From contig JAIUOF010000001.1 of the NCBI GenBank assembly GCA_020161355.1, positions 1 through 64,000 of the forward strand: 64,000 nucleotides of DNA, in the 5' to 3' direction. Positions within the stretch are counted from its first letter, which is position 1; every line of letters begins with the position of its first letter. The position numbers and the translations under genes were made by a program. Shown here piece by piece: positions 47,345-55,558 of the stretch. The notes beneath the pieces are model-generated. The model worked only from the letters and a program-made list of their open reading frames with translations, was not told where the DNA came from and ran no database searches. The stretch is from Bacteroidota bacterium (GTDB lineage Bacteria > Bacteroidota > Bacteroidia > Cytophagales > Spirosomataceae).

Positions 47345-47507
47345 GGTGCAAATATAAGCACAAACCTCCTTCAATGTGTATCAGATTAATCTCATCAAAA
47401 GAATTCGAAGCCGGAATATGGGTAATTTTATCCCGAAATTAAGGAAGTTTTTTGCGAAAATCAAGAAATAAATACTCTGATTGAAGGTTTTGAAATAAAA
47501 GTATCAG

Positions 47508-48299
47508 TTAATTACTAAAATAATTTTCAATACCCATTCCAAACAAAGCAAAATCATATTTTACAGGGTCAAGGGGATCAAAGAATTTCAAATTTTCGGT
47601 AATTTCTTCAGCCATATGCCAATCGGCTTTTGGCCTTTGAGTTAAGCCCAGAATCCGTGCTGTTTTTTCTACATGCACATCACATGGACATATCAATTGG
47701 CTGGTTTTTAGGTTTTTCCATATTCCGAAATCCACACCTTTGCGGTCTTTTCTAACCATCCATCTCAAAAACATATTCAGCCTTTTACATGCAGAGTGGT
47801 TGGCAGGAGTAGAAATATGTTTTGTGGTTCGATGTGGAAAATCTGACAACGAGAAAAAATATTCTTTGAATCGCATCAGGTTAATTCTGATGTTTTTTCC
47901 TTCAATATTTTCAATCATAAATGCATATTCCAGACTATCGAACTTAGAATAATGATTTTTAAAAAATTCAATAAAATATAGCAGATCTGTAAAGTTGAAA
48001 GTGCGGTGAACAAAGTTTTGAAGTAATTTAAGGTCCGACACACTATGATTCATGATAAAATCGAAAGGGGCATGGTCCATTGCCTCAAGCAATTCTTCAC
48101 ATTTTTTGATAATAGTTTTTCTTTGTCCCCATGCCAGCGTGGCAGCAAAAAAACCGGAAATTTCGATATCCTGAATTCTGGAATACCGATGCGGAATTAA
48201 AATCGGGTCATTCTCAATGAAGTTGGGTTGATTATACTGCAGATATTTTTCATTCAGCAGGTCGATCGTTTCCTGTGAAAATACCCCAATTTTATGCAT
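47508..48299 (-). CDS. TIGR02757 (DUF2400) family protein
   Basis: A 263-residue cytoplasmic protein of a family conserved in Bacteroidota and some other phyla. Recognisable segments are YLQYNQPNFIENDPILIPHRY, ATLAWGQRKTII, and the later CKRLNMFLRWMVRKD and CDVHVEKTARILGL, which resemble a helix-hairpin-helix DNA-glycosylase scaffold. The biochemical function is unknown. The ATG shares one base with the stop of the LysM gene upstream, so they form an operon. Confidence 0.88.
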   Translation of the reverse strand: MHKIGVFSQETIDLLNEKYLQYNQPNFIENDPILIPHRYSRIQDIEISGFFAATLAWGQRKTIIKKCEELLEAMDHAPFDFIMNHSVSDLKLLQNFVHRTFNFTDLLYFIEFFKNHYSKFDSLEYAFMIENIEGKNIRINLMRFKEYFFSLSDFPHRTTKHISTPANHSACKRLNMFLRWMVRKDRKGVDFGIWKNLKTSQLICPCDVHVEKTARILGLTQRPKADWHMAEEITENLKFFDPLDPVKYDFALFGMGIENYFSN

Positions 48300-49129
48300 T
48301 ACTTTGAAGTATAATATTCGATTGAAGCTCTAATTCTTGAGTCCCTTGGTCGCAATTTATAATACGCAAATGGAGAAAGCTTAATCATAACATCCTGATC
48401 AGCACCCACTTTCTTAAGATTGCCCACTACTCGTGCATTAATTGTATTTCCGGTGGCTTCGTTGGTAATTGTTATTATTGTACCGATGGGTGCAGTACGG
48501 TGCATCACCAGATTTTTGGTAGTGCGGTTTCCGGTGCTTATGACTTCAGCAACGCCCTGTTCTTTGTGTTTTTTTCCAACCGGCTTTACCTCCAATACCT
48601 CTTTTTTACTTTCTTCTTCCAACTTTTTGCCGATTTTTTCAATTTCGGTTTTATCGATCAAAAGTTTCTGTCCAATTTTTATGAGGTTATCACTTATATT
48701 ATTTGCTTCAACCAAGTAACTGATATCCAGGTCGTAATCTCTGGCTAGCGAAAAAATAGTATCCCCGGCTTTTACTTCATGGAATTTTTCTTTTTTAATC
48801 TTCTGATTGGACTTTTCAGATTTTTGCACTTTTTTTAATCCCTCAGCACTTATATGTTTTCCGTTTTTCATCATTGGGAAAACCAATTCCTGACCAATCT
48901 TGATAGTTGGATTATTTTTTAATTCAGGGTTTAATTCAAAAACCTCGGAGCTTTTTGCTTCATATTTATTGATTAGAGAATATAAAGTTTCGCCCGTTAC
49001 GACCTTATGTTTGATAAATACTAAATTATTCCTGACTTCAGTTTCAAGTTTTGCATTGTTTTGTGATTTAGCAGAAATAGAACAAGACAAAACAAAAATA
49101 AAAAGAGTGAGCGAGAGTATTTTATTCAT
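48299..49129 (-). CDS. exported protein with two LysM and a DPBB (RlpA-like) domain
   Basis: A 276-residue exported protein. The signal peptide (residues 1-23) contains LSC at about 15-16, so a lipoprotein is possible. Two LysM repeats lie near 38-82 (VVTGETLYSLINKY) and 115-158 (VKAGDTIFSLARDY), and a double-psi beta-barrel-like C-terminus spans 205-276 (HRTAPIGTIITITN, NARVVGNL). LysM binds peptidoglycan; RlpA-type barrels can cleave denuded glycans, but the catalytic pair is not evident here. Likely role: cell-wall-associated structural or remodelling protein. Confidence 0.85.
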   Translation of the reverse strand: MNKILSLTLFIFVLSCSISAKSQNNAKLETEVRNNLVFIKHKVVTGETLYSLINKYEAKSSEVFELNPELKNNPTIKIGQELVFPMMKNGKHISAEGLKKVQKSEKSNQKIKKEKFHEVKAGDTIFSLARDYDLDISYLVEANNISDNLIKIGQKLLIDKTEIEKIGKKLEEESKKEVLEVKPVGKKHKEQGVAEVISTGNRTTKNLVMHRTAPIGTIITITNEATGNTINARVVGNLKKVGADQDVMIKLSPFAYYKLRPRDSRIRASIEYYTSK

Positions 49130-49149
49130 ATTAGCACGGTTTGCACAGC

Positions 49150-49181
49150 AAAATTAAGATTAAATTTTTGTTTGTTTCAAG
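49150..49181 (-). promoter_or_regulatory. candidate promoter of the LysM/TIGR02757 operon
   Basis: On the minus strand, TTG (49181-49179), 21 bases, then TAATTTTG (49157-49150), within the TTG-N17-23-TAnnTTTG range known for Flavobacterium. The predicted start is 10-15 bases before the ATG at 49129. Confidence 0.45.
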
Positions 49182-49240
49182 AAAAACTAAAAAACCTATT
49201 ATTGAAACTTTAGTTTAAATTTGTAAAAAAATAATGTTTT

Positions 49241-49990
49241 GTGAGAATATTGGGTGTAATTCCGGCAAGATACGCTTCCACGAGGTTTCCGGGTAAGCTA
49301 CTCAAGGAGGTTGGAGGGAAGTCCATTTTAAGAATGGTGTATGAGCAATGTAAAAAGACCAAAAGCCTTAACAGGGTAGTGGTGGCTACAGACAATGAAC
49401 TGGTGTACCAACATGTCGAAAGTTTTGGAGGAGACGTTTTGATGACTTCTGAATCTCATCAAAGTGGGACTGACCGATGTGCAGAGGTGGCTAAAGAACT
49501 ACACGGTAATACTGATTTTGATTTCATAGTAAATATTCAGGGTGATGAACCGCTGATTGACCCTGATACTATTGATTCGCTTTGTAGTCGATTAGATGCT
49601 GATACTCAAATATTGACAGCCTATAAGCCTATCAAAACCCTTGATGAGCTATTAAATCCCAATTTGGTGAAGGTGGTTTTAGGTGAAAAAAAGCAGGCTT
49701 TGTATTTCAGCAGGTCGCCGATTCCACATATTCGTGGAATAGCGGTGGACGAATGGCTCAAGAAAAATACTTTTTTTCAGCACATAGGCTTATATGTTTA
49801 CAGCGTGGAGGTTTTGGAGAAAATTGTGAAATTTCCTGTTTCTAAGTTAGAAAACCTTGAAAAACTTGAACAGTTACGTTGGCTAAGCAATGGCTTTAAA
49901 ATCAATGGGGTAGAGGTGGAGTCAGAAAGTATTGGTATTGATACCCCCGAAGATTTTGAGGCTTTAAAGCAATTTTTGGGGTATAAATAA
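49241..49990 (+). CDS. kdsB: 3-deoxy-manno-octulosonate cytidylyltransferase
   Basis: Activates Kdo with CTP for lipid A core synthesis. A 249-residue protein starting with GTG at 49241. It shows the KdsB signature RILGVIPARYASTRFPGKLL, VVVATDNELV, NIQGDEPLI and YFSRSPIP. A TAAATTTG element lies at 49216-49223 but lacks a partner box. The presence of kdsB indicates a Kdo-containing lipopolysaccharide or related glycan. porX follows after 40 bases. Confidence 0.95.
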   Translation: MRILGVIPARYASTRFPGKLLKEVGGKSILRMVYEQCKKTKSLNRVVVATDNELVYQHVESFGGDVLMTSESHQSGTDRCAEVAKELHGNTDFDFIVNIQGDEPLIDPDTIDSLCSRLDADTQILTAYKPIKTLDELLNPNLVKVVLGEKKQALYFSRSPIPHIRGIAVDEWLKKNTFFQHIGLYVYSVEVLEKIVKFPVSKLENLEKLEQLRWLSNGFKINGVEVESESIGIDTPEDFEALKQFLGYK

Positions 49991-50030
49991 CGTATGCCTT
50001 AATACAATAAGTACAAAAAAAGAAAAAGCA

Positions 50031-51596
50031 ATGCAGAGATTCACCATTTTATGGGCCGATGATGAAATAGATTTGTTAAAACCATATATTGTTTTTCTTG
50101 AAAACAAAGGATATGATGTTACTCCGGTACCTAGTGGTGCCGATGCTATTGATATGGTTGAGAAAAATAATTATGACCTTATATTTCTCGATGAAATGAT
50201 GGCCGGAATGACGGGTTTAGAAACGTTGGTTCAAATCAAAAAAATCAAGGCCCATATTCCTGTAGTGATGATCACCAAGTCGGAAGAAGAAAGGATTATG
50301 GAGGAGGCTATAGGTTCTAAAATTGCCGATTATTTGATTAAACCTATCAATCCTAATCAGATTCTGCTTTCCATAAAAAAACTGCTGGATAATAAAAGAT
50401 TGGTTTCAGAAAAAACCAATTCCAGTTATATGCAGGACTTTAGGCAGATTTCGATGCAATATAATGATGATCTGGATTTTAATGAATGGGTTGAAATTTA
50501 TAAAAAGCTTGTTTTCTGGGAATTAGAGATTGATCGCTCTGTTGATAAATCAATGGAAGAGGTGTTTTTGATGCAAAAATCGGAAGCCAACAGCCGTTTT
50601 TGTGAATTTGTGGAGGATAATTATGAAGGCTGGATGACTGATCCAAAAGTGAAGAAGCCGGTTTTTTCTTTTAACCTTTTCAAACAGAAAATATTTCCAC
50701 TTATTAAACCCAATTCTCCTCTCTTCTTTATTTTGATTGATAATTTCAGACTCGATCAATGGAAAATAATGGAAGAGATTATCAATGATATATTTATTGT
50801 TGAAGAGGAAGATACATACTTTTCTATTTTGCCCACAGCCACCTCTTATGCCAGAAATGCTATTTTCTCAGGCCTGTCACCCCTTGAAATGTCAAAACAA
50901 CATGCCGACCTTTGGGTGAATGATGAAGGGGACAACGAAGATGGCTTAAATAAAAACGAAGAAGAATTTTTGAGAAGACAATTTAAAAGAAATAATCTCA
51001 ATCATAAATTTTCTTATCATAAAATACTTACCAATAATCAGGCTAAATCCCTCGTGGATGGTTTTAGTAACCTCTTAAAGGATGATTTGATTGTCGTTGT
51101 TTATAATTTCATAGATATGCTTTCTCATGCCCGTACTGACATGGCCGTGATAAAGGAATTGGCACCTGATGAAGCTGCCTACAGGTCGATTACACGCTCC
51201 TGGTTACTGCATTCCCCGCTTCTAGATTTTTTGAAATTAATTGCTTCCAAAAATGGGAGGCTCGTAATTACCACAGATCATGGTATGGTAAAAGTAAAAA
51301 ACGCTAAACGTATAGTGGGCGACAGAAATGTAAATACCAATTTGAGGTACAAGCAGGGTAAAAATTTAAATTTAGATGATAAACCTGACGGAATTATTGA
51401 AGTAAGAAGGCCGGAAAATTATAAATTACCGAGTCCAAATGTCTCCACTTCCTACTTTTTTACTACCAATGATTACTTTTTTGCATATCCCAATAATTTT
51501 AATCATTATGTGAGCCATTATCGGGATACTTTTCAGCATGGAGGTGTTTCGCTGGAAGAAATGATTATACCGTTTGCAGTTTTAAAAGCCAGATAA
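50031..51596 (+). CDS. porX: PorX-type response regulator with PglZ/alkaline-phosphatase-like domain
   Basis: A 521-residue regulator. The receiver domain (1-125) has Asp10-Asp11, phosphoacceptor Asp54 in IFLDEM, Thr82 and Lys104. A helical bridge leads to a PglZ-like alkaline-phosphatase-fold domain (about 210-521) with LIDNFRLDQW, TATSYARNAIFSG, NFIDMLSHAR and ITTDHGMVKVK supplying the metal-site acids and histidines. In Porphyromonas PorX works with PorY and SigP to control type IX secretion genes. The porY gene is not in the window. Confidence 0.94.
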   Translation: MQRFTILWADDEIDLLKPYIVFLENKGYDVTPVPSGADAIDMVEKNNYDLIFLDEMMAGMTGLETLVQIKKIKAHIPVVMITKSEEERIMEEAIGSKIADYLIKPINPNQILLSIKKLLDNKRLVSEKTNSSYMQDFRQISMQYNDDLDFNEWVEIYKKLVFWELEIDRSVDKSMEEVFLMQKSEANSRFCEFVEDNYEGWMTDPKVKKPVFSFNLFKQKIFPLIKPNSPLFFILIDNFRLDQWKIMEEIINDIFIVEEEDTYFSILPTATSYARNAIFSGLSPLEMSKQHADLWVNDEGDNEDGLNKNEEEFLRRQFKRNNLNHKFSYHKILTNNQAKSLVDGFSNLLKDDLIVVVYNFIDMLSHARTDMAVIKELAPDEAAYRSITRSWLLHSPLLDFLKLIASKNGRLVITTDHGMVKVKNAKRIVGDRNVNTNLRYKQGKNLNLDDKPDGIIEVRRPENYKLPSPNVSTSYFFTTNDYFFAYPNNFNHYVSHYRDTFQHGGVSLEEMIIPFAVLKAR

Positions 51597-51600
51597 AGGT

Positions 51601-52311
51601 ATGAAGACCCGTTATTTTCTTATTTTTTTTCTTATACAGGTATCGGTTTTTGGACAAATTGAACCAGATAAATTCATTGAGAAAGATATAATTGATTTTG
51701 GGTTTGTTTTAGATATTCCCACCAGTAACCACAGACAAAAATTAAAATCCCAGCTGGTATCAGTAAATTCCCCGGGGGTATATTTGGCATATTTGGTAAA
51801 TCCGAATGCAAAAAGCGATAACCTCAGTAGTATTTTTTTGGGTGGAGAGATTGGGATTTTTGGAACTAAACAGGTAGAATTTAACAAACCTGCCCCTGAT
51901 GGTGATTTCTTCATGAATCATCGCACCGCATGGCTACATTTTAAAGGGAGGTATCTTCCTTATATTTATTCTGAAAAATATTTGCCATTGATTGATTTTT
52001 CGATGGGCCCGGTTTTATATTCTTCCACTATGGCAGAAAACCTCGGCAATGACGAAGTGGATAAGTTTTATAAATATAAAGATTTTGCAATAAATGCCAA
52101 AGTAGAAGCCGGTTTGCAAATAAAATTAAGGAATGAAAGAAAACCATTCTCATTTATGGGTATTTCTGTTGGTTTTTCAGCTTCCAATCCGGTAAAAATG
52201 ATTAATAGGAATAAAATCGGATTCGATTCAGCCTACAATGTACTGGAAGCCCTTAATGCTCACAATCCCAGAGGGTTGTTTATGAAACTGAATTGGTCTA
52301 GTTATCGCTGA
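51601..52311 (+). CDS. exported hypothetical protein, probably beta-rich
   Basis: A 236-residue protein with a clear signal peptide (residues 1-19, ending VSVFGQ). The mature part has alternating aromatic/hydrophobic strands (VYLAYLVNP, GGEIGIFGTKQVEF, AWLHFKGRYLPYIY, FMGISVGFSAS) suggesting an outer-membrane or surface beta-barrel-like protein. It begins four bases after porX and may be co-transcribed. It ends 14 bases inside the convergent ftsE gene. No named family recognised. Confidence 0.7.
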   Translation: MKTRYFLIFFLIQVSVFGQIEPDKFIEKDIIDFGFVLDIPTSNHRQKLKSQLVSVNSPGVYLAYLVNPNAKSDNLSSIFLGGEIGIFGTKQVEFNKPAPDGDFFMNHRTAWLHFKGRYLPYIYSEKYLPLIDFSMGPVLYSSTMAENLGNDEVDKFYKYKDFAINAKVEAGLQIKLRNERKPFSFMGISVGFSASNPVKMINRNKIGFDSAYNVLEALNAHNPRGLFMKLNWSSYR

Positions 52312-52975
52312 GATCCTTGATTTGACCACCATCACAAAATAAGGTTCTTTTCGGAAATCTTTCAATCAGGTCAAGTTCATGTGTAGCCATAAGTACGGCT
52401 GTTTTTGACAACAGATTTATTTTCATAAAAAGTTTCAGGATCTCAACAGATTTCTCAGGGTCAAGATTGCCGGTAGGCTCGTCGGCAAGTAGTATGGCCG
52501 GGTGATTAAGAAGGGCCCGGGCAATAGCGATTCTTTGTTGTTCGCCACCGGAAAGTTGATGAGGCATTTTACTTAAAACTTCAGGCAGACCTACCATTTC
52601 TAATACATCAACGATCCTTTCATTAATTTTTGCTTTTTCCTCCCATCCCATTGCTTCCATGAAAAAACGTAAATTCTGTTGAATATTTCTGTCGGGAAGC
52701 AATTGGAAATCCTGGAAAATGATTCCTATTTTTCTTCTTAAATAGGGTATTTCCTTGTATTTGATTTTTTCCAATTCATATCCTGCAACTACCCCTTGAC
52801 CTTTTTCCAAAAATAAATCGGCGTATAAAGTCTTTAACAGAGAGCTTTTTCCGCTTCCGGTTTTCCCGATTAAATACACAAATTCCCCTTGTTTTATTTC
52901 AAAATTTACATCAGAAAGAATGAGGTTTTCTTTTTGAAATATGTATGCATTTTTGAGGGAAATTACCGAATCCAT
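52298..52975 (-). CDS. ftsE: cell division ATP-binding protein FtsE
   Basis: ABC ATPase of 225 residues, started at ATG 52975 because the extra residues of the longer frame are not conserved in such proteins. Walker A is IGKTGSGKSS (36-45), the Q-loop IIFQDFQLLPD, the signature LSGGEQQR, Walker B ILLADEPTGNLD and H-loop MATHELDL. These match FtsE rather than LolD. It acts with FtsX (44889) although the two are about 7 kb apart. Confidence 0.9.
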   Translation of the reverse strand: MDSVISLKNAYIFQKENLILSDVNFEIKQGEFVYLIGKTGSGKSSLLKTLYADLFLEKGQGVVAGYELEKIKYKEIPYLRRKIGIIFQDFQLLPDRNIQQNLRFFMEAMGWEEKAKINERIVDVLEMVGLPEVLSKMPHQLSGGEQQRIAIARALLNHPAILLADEPTGNLDPEKSVEILKLFMKINLLSKTAVLMATHELDLIERFPKRTLFCDGGQIKDLSDN

Positions 52976-53000
52976 TTTAAGTTTTTTTCTAGAAGATTTA

Positions 53001-53079
53001 TAAAAAAATAACCACGAAGCCAAAATTAAGAAATTGATTTATAAAATCGCCATCTTAATTAAATGGAATTCGTGGTTAT
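53001..53079 (-). terminator. long inverted repeat with T-run behind fsa
   Basis: On the minus strand, an 11-base arm (53079-53069) pairs perfectly with 53018-53008 and is followed at once by a T-run (53007-53002). An inner 7-base pair (53060-53054 with 53030-53024) and a small central hairpin lie in the loop. Position and T-run fit an intrinsic terminator for fsa, though the loop is long. Confidence 0.55.
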
Positions 53080-53098
53080 GCCCGAAACAGTATTTTTT

Positions 53099-53755
53099 TT
53101 ACTTATTCACTTTTGCATGGTCGGCAAGGAATTTTGCAAGACCAAGGTCAGTCAAAGGATGGTTAAGTAACGCCAAAATCGCCAATAATGGTCCGGTCAT
53201 CACGTCTGCACCAATTTTAGCACAATTCAAAATATGAATTGGATGTCTTACTGAAGCCGCTAAAATTTGGGTTTGATACCCATAGTTGTCGTAAATAGTT
53301 CTGATTTCTTCAATCAGTACTAATCCATCAGTACTTACATCATCTAATCTTCCTAAAAACGGCGATACATAAGTAGCTCCTGCTTTGGCAGCCAACAGAG
53401 CCTGACCCGCTGAGAAAACCAGCGTACAGTTGGTACGAATACCTCTTTCAGAGAAATATTTGATAGCCTTGATGCCGTCTTTAATCATCGGGATTTTAAC
53501 CACAATCTGATCATCAATTTTTACCAATTCTTCCCCTTCTCTGATCATACCTTCATAATCAGTTGAGATTACTTCTGCACTTACGTCACCATCTACTATG
53601 TCACATATGGCTTTGTAATGTTTTTTTACATTTTCCTCTCCACCAATGCCCTCTTTGGCCATCAATGAAGGGTTGGTTGTAACACCATCTAAAATACCCA
53701 GATCCTGAGCCTCTTTGATCTCCGAAAGGCTCGCTGTGTCAATAAAAAATTTCAT
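53099..53755 (-). CDS. fsa: fructose-6-phosphate aldolase / transaldolase-like
   Basis: A 218-residue class I aldolase of the short transaldolase (TalC/FSA) subfamily. [11 protein letters not shown], the Schiff-base Lys87 in [19 protein letters not shown] and SPFLGRLDD are all present. It should cleave or form fructose-6-phosphate or act as a transaldolase in the pentose phosphate pathway; sequence alone does not separate the two. It lies downstream of the SRP RNA on the same strand. Confidence 0.92.
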   Translation of the reverse strand: MKFFIDTASLSEIKEAQDLGILDGVTTNPSLMAKEGIGGEENVKKHYKAICDIVDGDVSAEVISTDYEGMIREGEELVKIDDQIVVKIPMIKDGIKAIKYFSERGIRTNCTLVFSAGQALLAAKAGATYVSPFLGRLDDVSTDGLVLIEEIRTIYDNYGYQTQILAASVRHPIHILNCAKIGADVMTGPLLAILALLNHPLTDLGLAKFLADHAKVNK

Positions 53756-53792
53756 GTTATATATATTGATTGAAAAAAATGAAGCAAAAAAA

Positions 53793-53874
53793 ATGGCAAA
53801 TTCACCGCTACAACCGCCTACCCTTGCTACCTTCCGGTCCTGGGGGATTCAGCAGGAGCTGGTAATTTGCCGTC
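53793..53874 (-). ncRNA. ffs: small bacterial signal recognition particle RNA (4.5S type)
   Basis: On the minus strand the sequence folds into one long hairpin: basal stem 53864-53871 with 53795-53802, and an apical part CCAGGACCGGAAGGTAGCAA carrying the conserved SRP54-binding elements (CCAGG, GGAAGG, AGCA). This domain IV signature is diagnostic. About 80 bases long, without Alu domain. The basal stem is followed by eight Ts on the minus strand, so the RNA ends in its own intrinsic terminator. Confidence 0.9.
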
Positions 53875-53875
53875 A

Positions 53876-53906
53876 CAAAAGTAGCAATTTTATTCTTAGA
53901 ACCCAA
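53876..53906 (-). promoter_or_regulatory. promoter of the SRP RNA
   Basis: On the minus strand, TTG (53906-53904), 20 bases, then TACTTTTG (53883-53876). The expected start, six or seven bases further, falls at the 5' end of the SRP RNA stem. Both elements and the location agree. Confidence 0.6.
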
Positions 53907-54047
53907 TTTCTAAAAGAAAAAAACAGTAAAAAATATTATTTACGCTACCAGATAAATATTTGAGATTATCATTGTAATATCGAAATAATTCATGAGCATT
54001 TTTTAGTTTGAATTACAATCCCTTAATTTTGAAAGTAAAAAAAAGAT

Positions 54048-54380
54048 ATGAAATACTTCTATTATGTCATTATTCTGATATTCGTATATTTCGTCGGAGT
54101 TCAATACAATGACCCTGATCCATACCTTTGGATGCCAACTTACTTGTTTCCAATATATCTTGTTTATCTTAAAATGAATGGCAAGGTTTCTTCTCAAACC
54201 CTCGTTTTAGTTGCGTTACCCTATATATTTTGGGCAGTAAATCAATTTCCTCCTGCTTGGGAAGGGCTTTTACTCAATGAGATGGGTATGAAAACTTTAA
54301 ATATTGAGTTGGGAAGAGAGTCACTTGGACTTGGATTTACTGCACTAATTCTGATAATCATTTCATTTTTTAAAAATTGA
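54048..54380 (+). CDS. TMEM220-family small membrane protein
   Basis: A 110-residue protein with three or four short helices. The conserved VQYNDPDPYLWMPTY block (residues 18-32) after the first helix identifies the transmembrane 220 family, whose function is unknown in bacteria and eukaryotes. The gene follows the SRP RNA divergently. Its TGA overlaps the next start as TTGA. Confidence 0.82.
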   Translation: MKYFYYVIILIFVYFVGVQYNDPDPYLWMPTYLFPIYLVYLKMNGKVSSQTLVLVALPYIFWAVNQFPPAWEGLLLNEMGMKTLNIELGRESLGLGFTALILIIISFFKN

Positions 54381-55555
54381 AAAAAAAATATCCTGAAATT
54401 TTAACTGAAATAGTTAAGGTGTCTTTTTTAGAAAAAGAAGATGGAAGAATTTTGGAATTGCTTAAATCGAACAAAGATCGTGAACTTTTGCATCAACAAA
54501 TCGTTTTTCATGGGTTAAGACCGGCCGCATTTTATGCCTTTAAAAAATTTGGAGTTACACAAGAAGATTTTCCTTACACAGATAGTTATCAGGAATTTAC
54601 AACACGGCAGGCATTTCAACAATTAGGTTATTCTCATCTGATAAAATCAATTTTCAATGATTTTAAAGATTTGAATATCAGAGCAATACCTTATAAAGGC
54701 GTATTGTTTTCAAATCTGATTTATGATAATAAAGTATTGAGAGAATCAGGCGATATGGATTTATTAATATATCCCGATGACGCCAGAAAAGCTATCAATT
54801 ATTTTATCGAAAATGGGTACGAATTTGAATTTTTTAATAGGAAATTCGATAATGCCAAAGGAATTGATAAAGTTGATTTGATGTTAAGTTCAAAAGGAAA
54901 ATATGAACAAGCTTTTTACAAAAATGGTTTACATATTGATTTGCACTGGGGCTTGACGTATGGATTTATGCCTTATGAAATCAATTATTTTTCTTTTTTC
55001 GATAATCTAAAAAATGATTCAATACTGCCGGTAATACCCTCTTTTCAAACCATTTTCTGGATGATTGTGTTGCATCATGGAGGAAAAGAGTTTTGGGTTA
55101 AGCAGAGGCATTTAATAGATTTAATGGCTTTTTTGAATAAGTATTCGGCAGAAATGGATTGGGAAAAGCAGATTAGATTGGCTAGAGAATTCAAGCTATA
55201 TAAGTCAATGATTACAGGATTATATCTGATAAACAAAATGTATGATTTTCAGGTACCAAAGCTGATTCAGGAACATTTTAATATTATTTCATCAAATCAA
55301 ATTGATAAGATTTTGGATTTTCATAGCTATTCGAAGAAATGGAATACTCTTTTTGCAAGAATAAGATATGAAAATGTGCTTATCAACAATCAGGATGAAG
55401 GTTTTTCAGTGAGAAAATATGTTTATGAAATATATAAAGAATATTCTATGCCAAATCCCCTCGAACACGGCAGGTTTATTACTTTTCCCGAAAAATACAG
55501 ATTTCTGAATTTTATTAGCAAAATCATTACCTACGGAATAAAAAAAATGTTCTGA
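54377..55555 (+). CDS. NTP_transf_5-type nucleotidyltransferase family protein
   Basis: A 392-residue protein of the uncharacterised nucleotidyltransferase family (PF14907 type). AIPYKGVLFSNLIYD (104-118) and SGDMDLLI (124-131, Asp126 and Asp128) form the polymerase-beta-like active-site core. The segment LHIDLHWGL and helical C-terminal half with KQRHLIDLMAFL follow. Homologues are often linked to surface polysaccharide or prosequence systems, but the substrate is unknown. The start TTG at 54377 is coupled to the previous stop; uvrC follows after three bases. Confidence 0.82.
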   Translation: MKKKYPEILTEIVKVSFLEKEDGRILELLKSNKDRELLHQQIVFHGLRPAAFYAFKKFGVTQEDFPYTDSYQEFTTRQAFQQLGYSHLIKSIFNDFKDLNIRAIPYKGVLFSNLIYDNKVLRESGDMDLLIYPDDARKAINYFIENGYEFEFFNRKFDNAKGIDKVDLMLSSKGKYEQAFYKNGLHIDLHWGLTYGFMPYEINYFSFFDNLKNDSILPVIPSFQTIFWMIVLHHGGKEFWVKQRHLIDLMAFLNKYSAEMDWEKQIRLAREFKLYKSMITGLYLINKMYDFQVPKLIQEHFNIISSNQIDKILDFHSYSKKWNTLFARIRYENVLINNQDEGFSVRKYVYEIYKEYSMPNPLEHGRFITFPEKYRFLNFISKIITYGIKKMF

Positions 55556-55558
55556 TTT

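Noticed and set aside
47344..47374. AGGAGG upstream of the bifunctional-nuclease gene as its ribosome binding site
   Set aside because: It is 20 bases from the GTG and lies downstream of the alternative TTG, so it fits neither start.
3554..54031. Further TAnnTTTG matches at 3554-3561, 21014-21021, 21109-21116, 26724-26731, 45787-45794, 49216-49223 and 54024-54031
   Set aside because: Each lacks a TTTG or TTG at about 19-22 bases. In AT-rich DNA such an octamer alone is expected by chance every one to two kilobases per strand.
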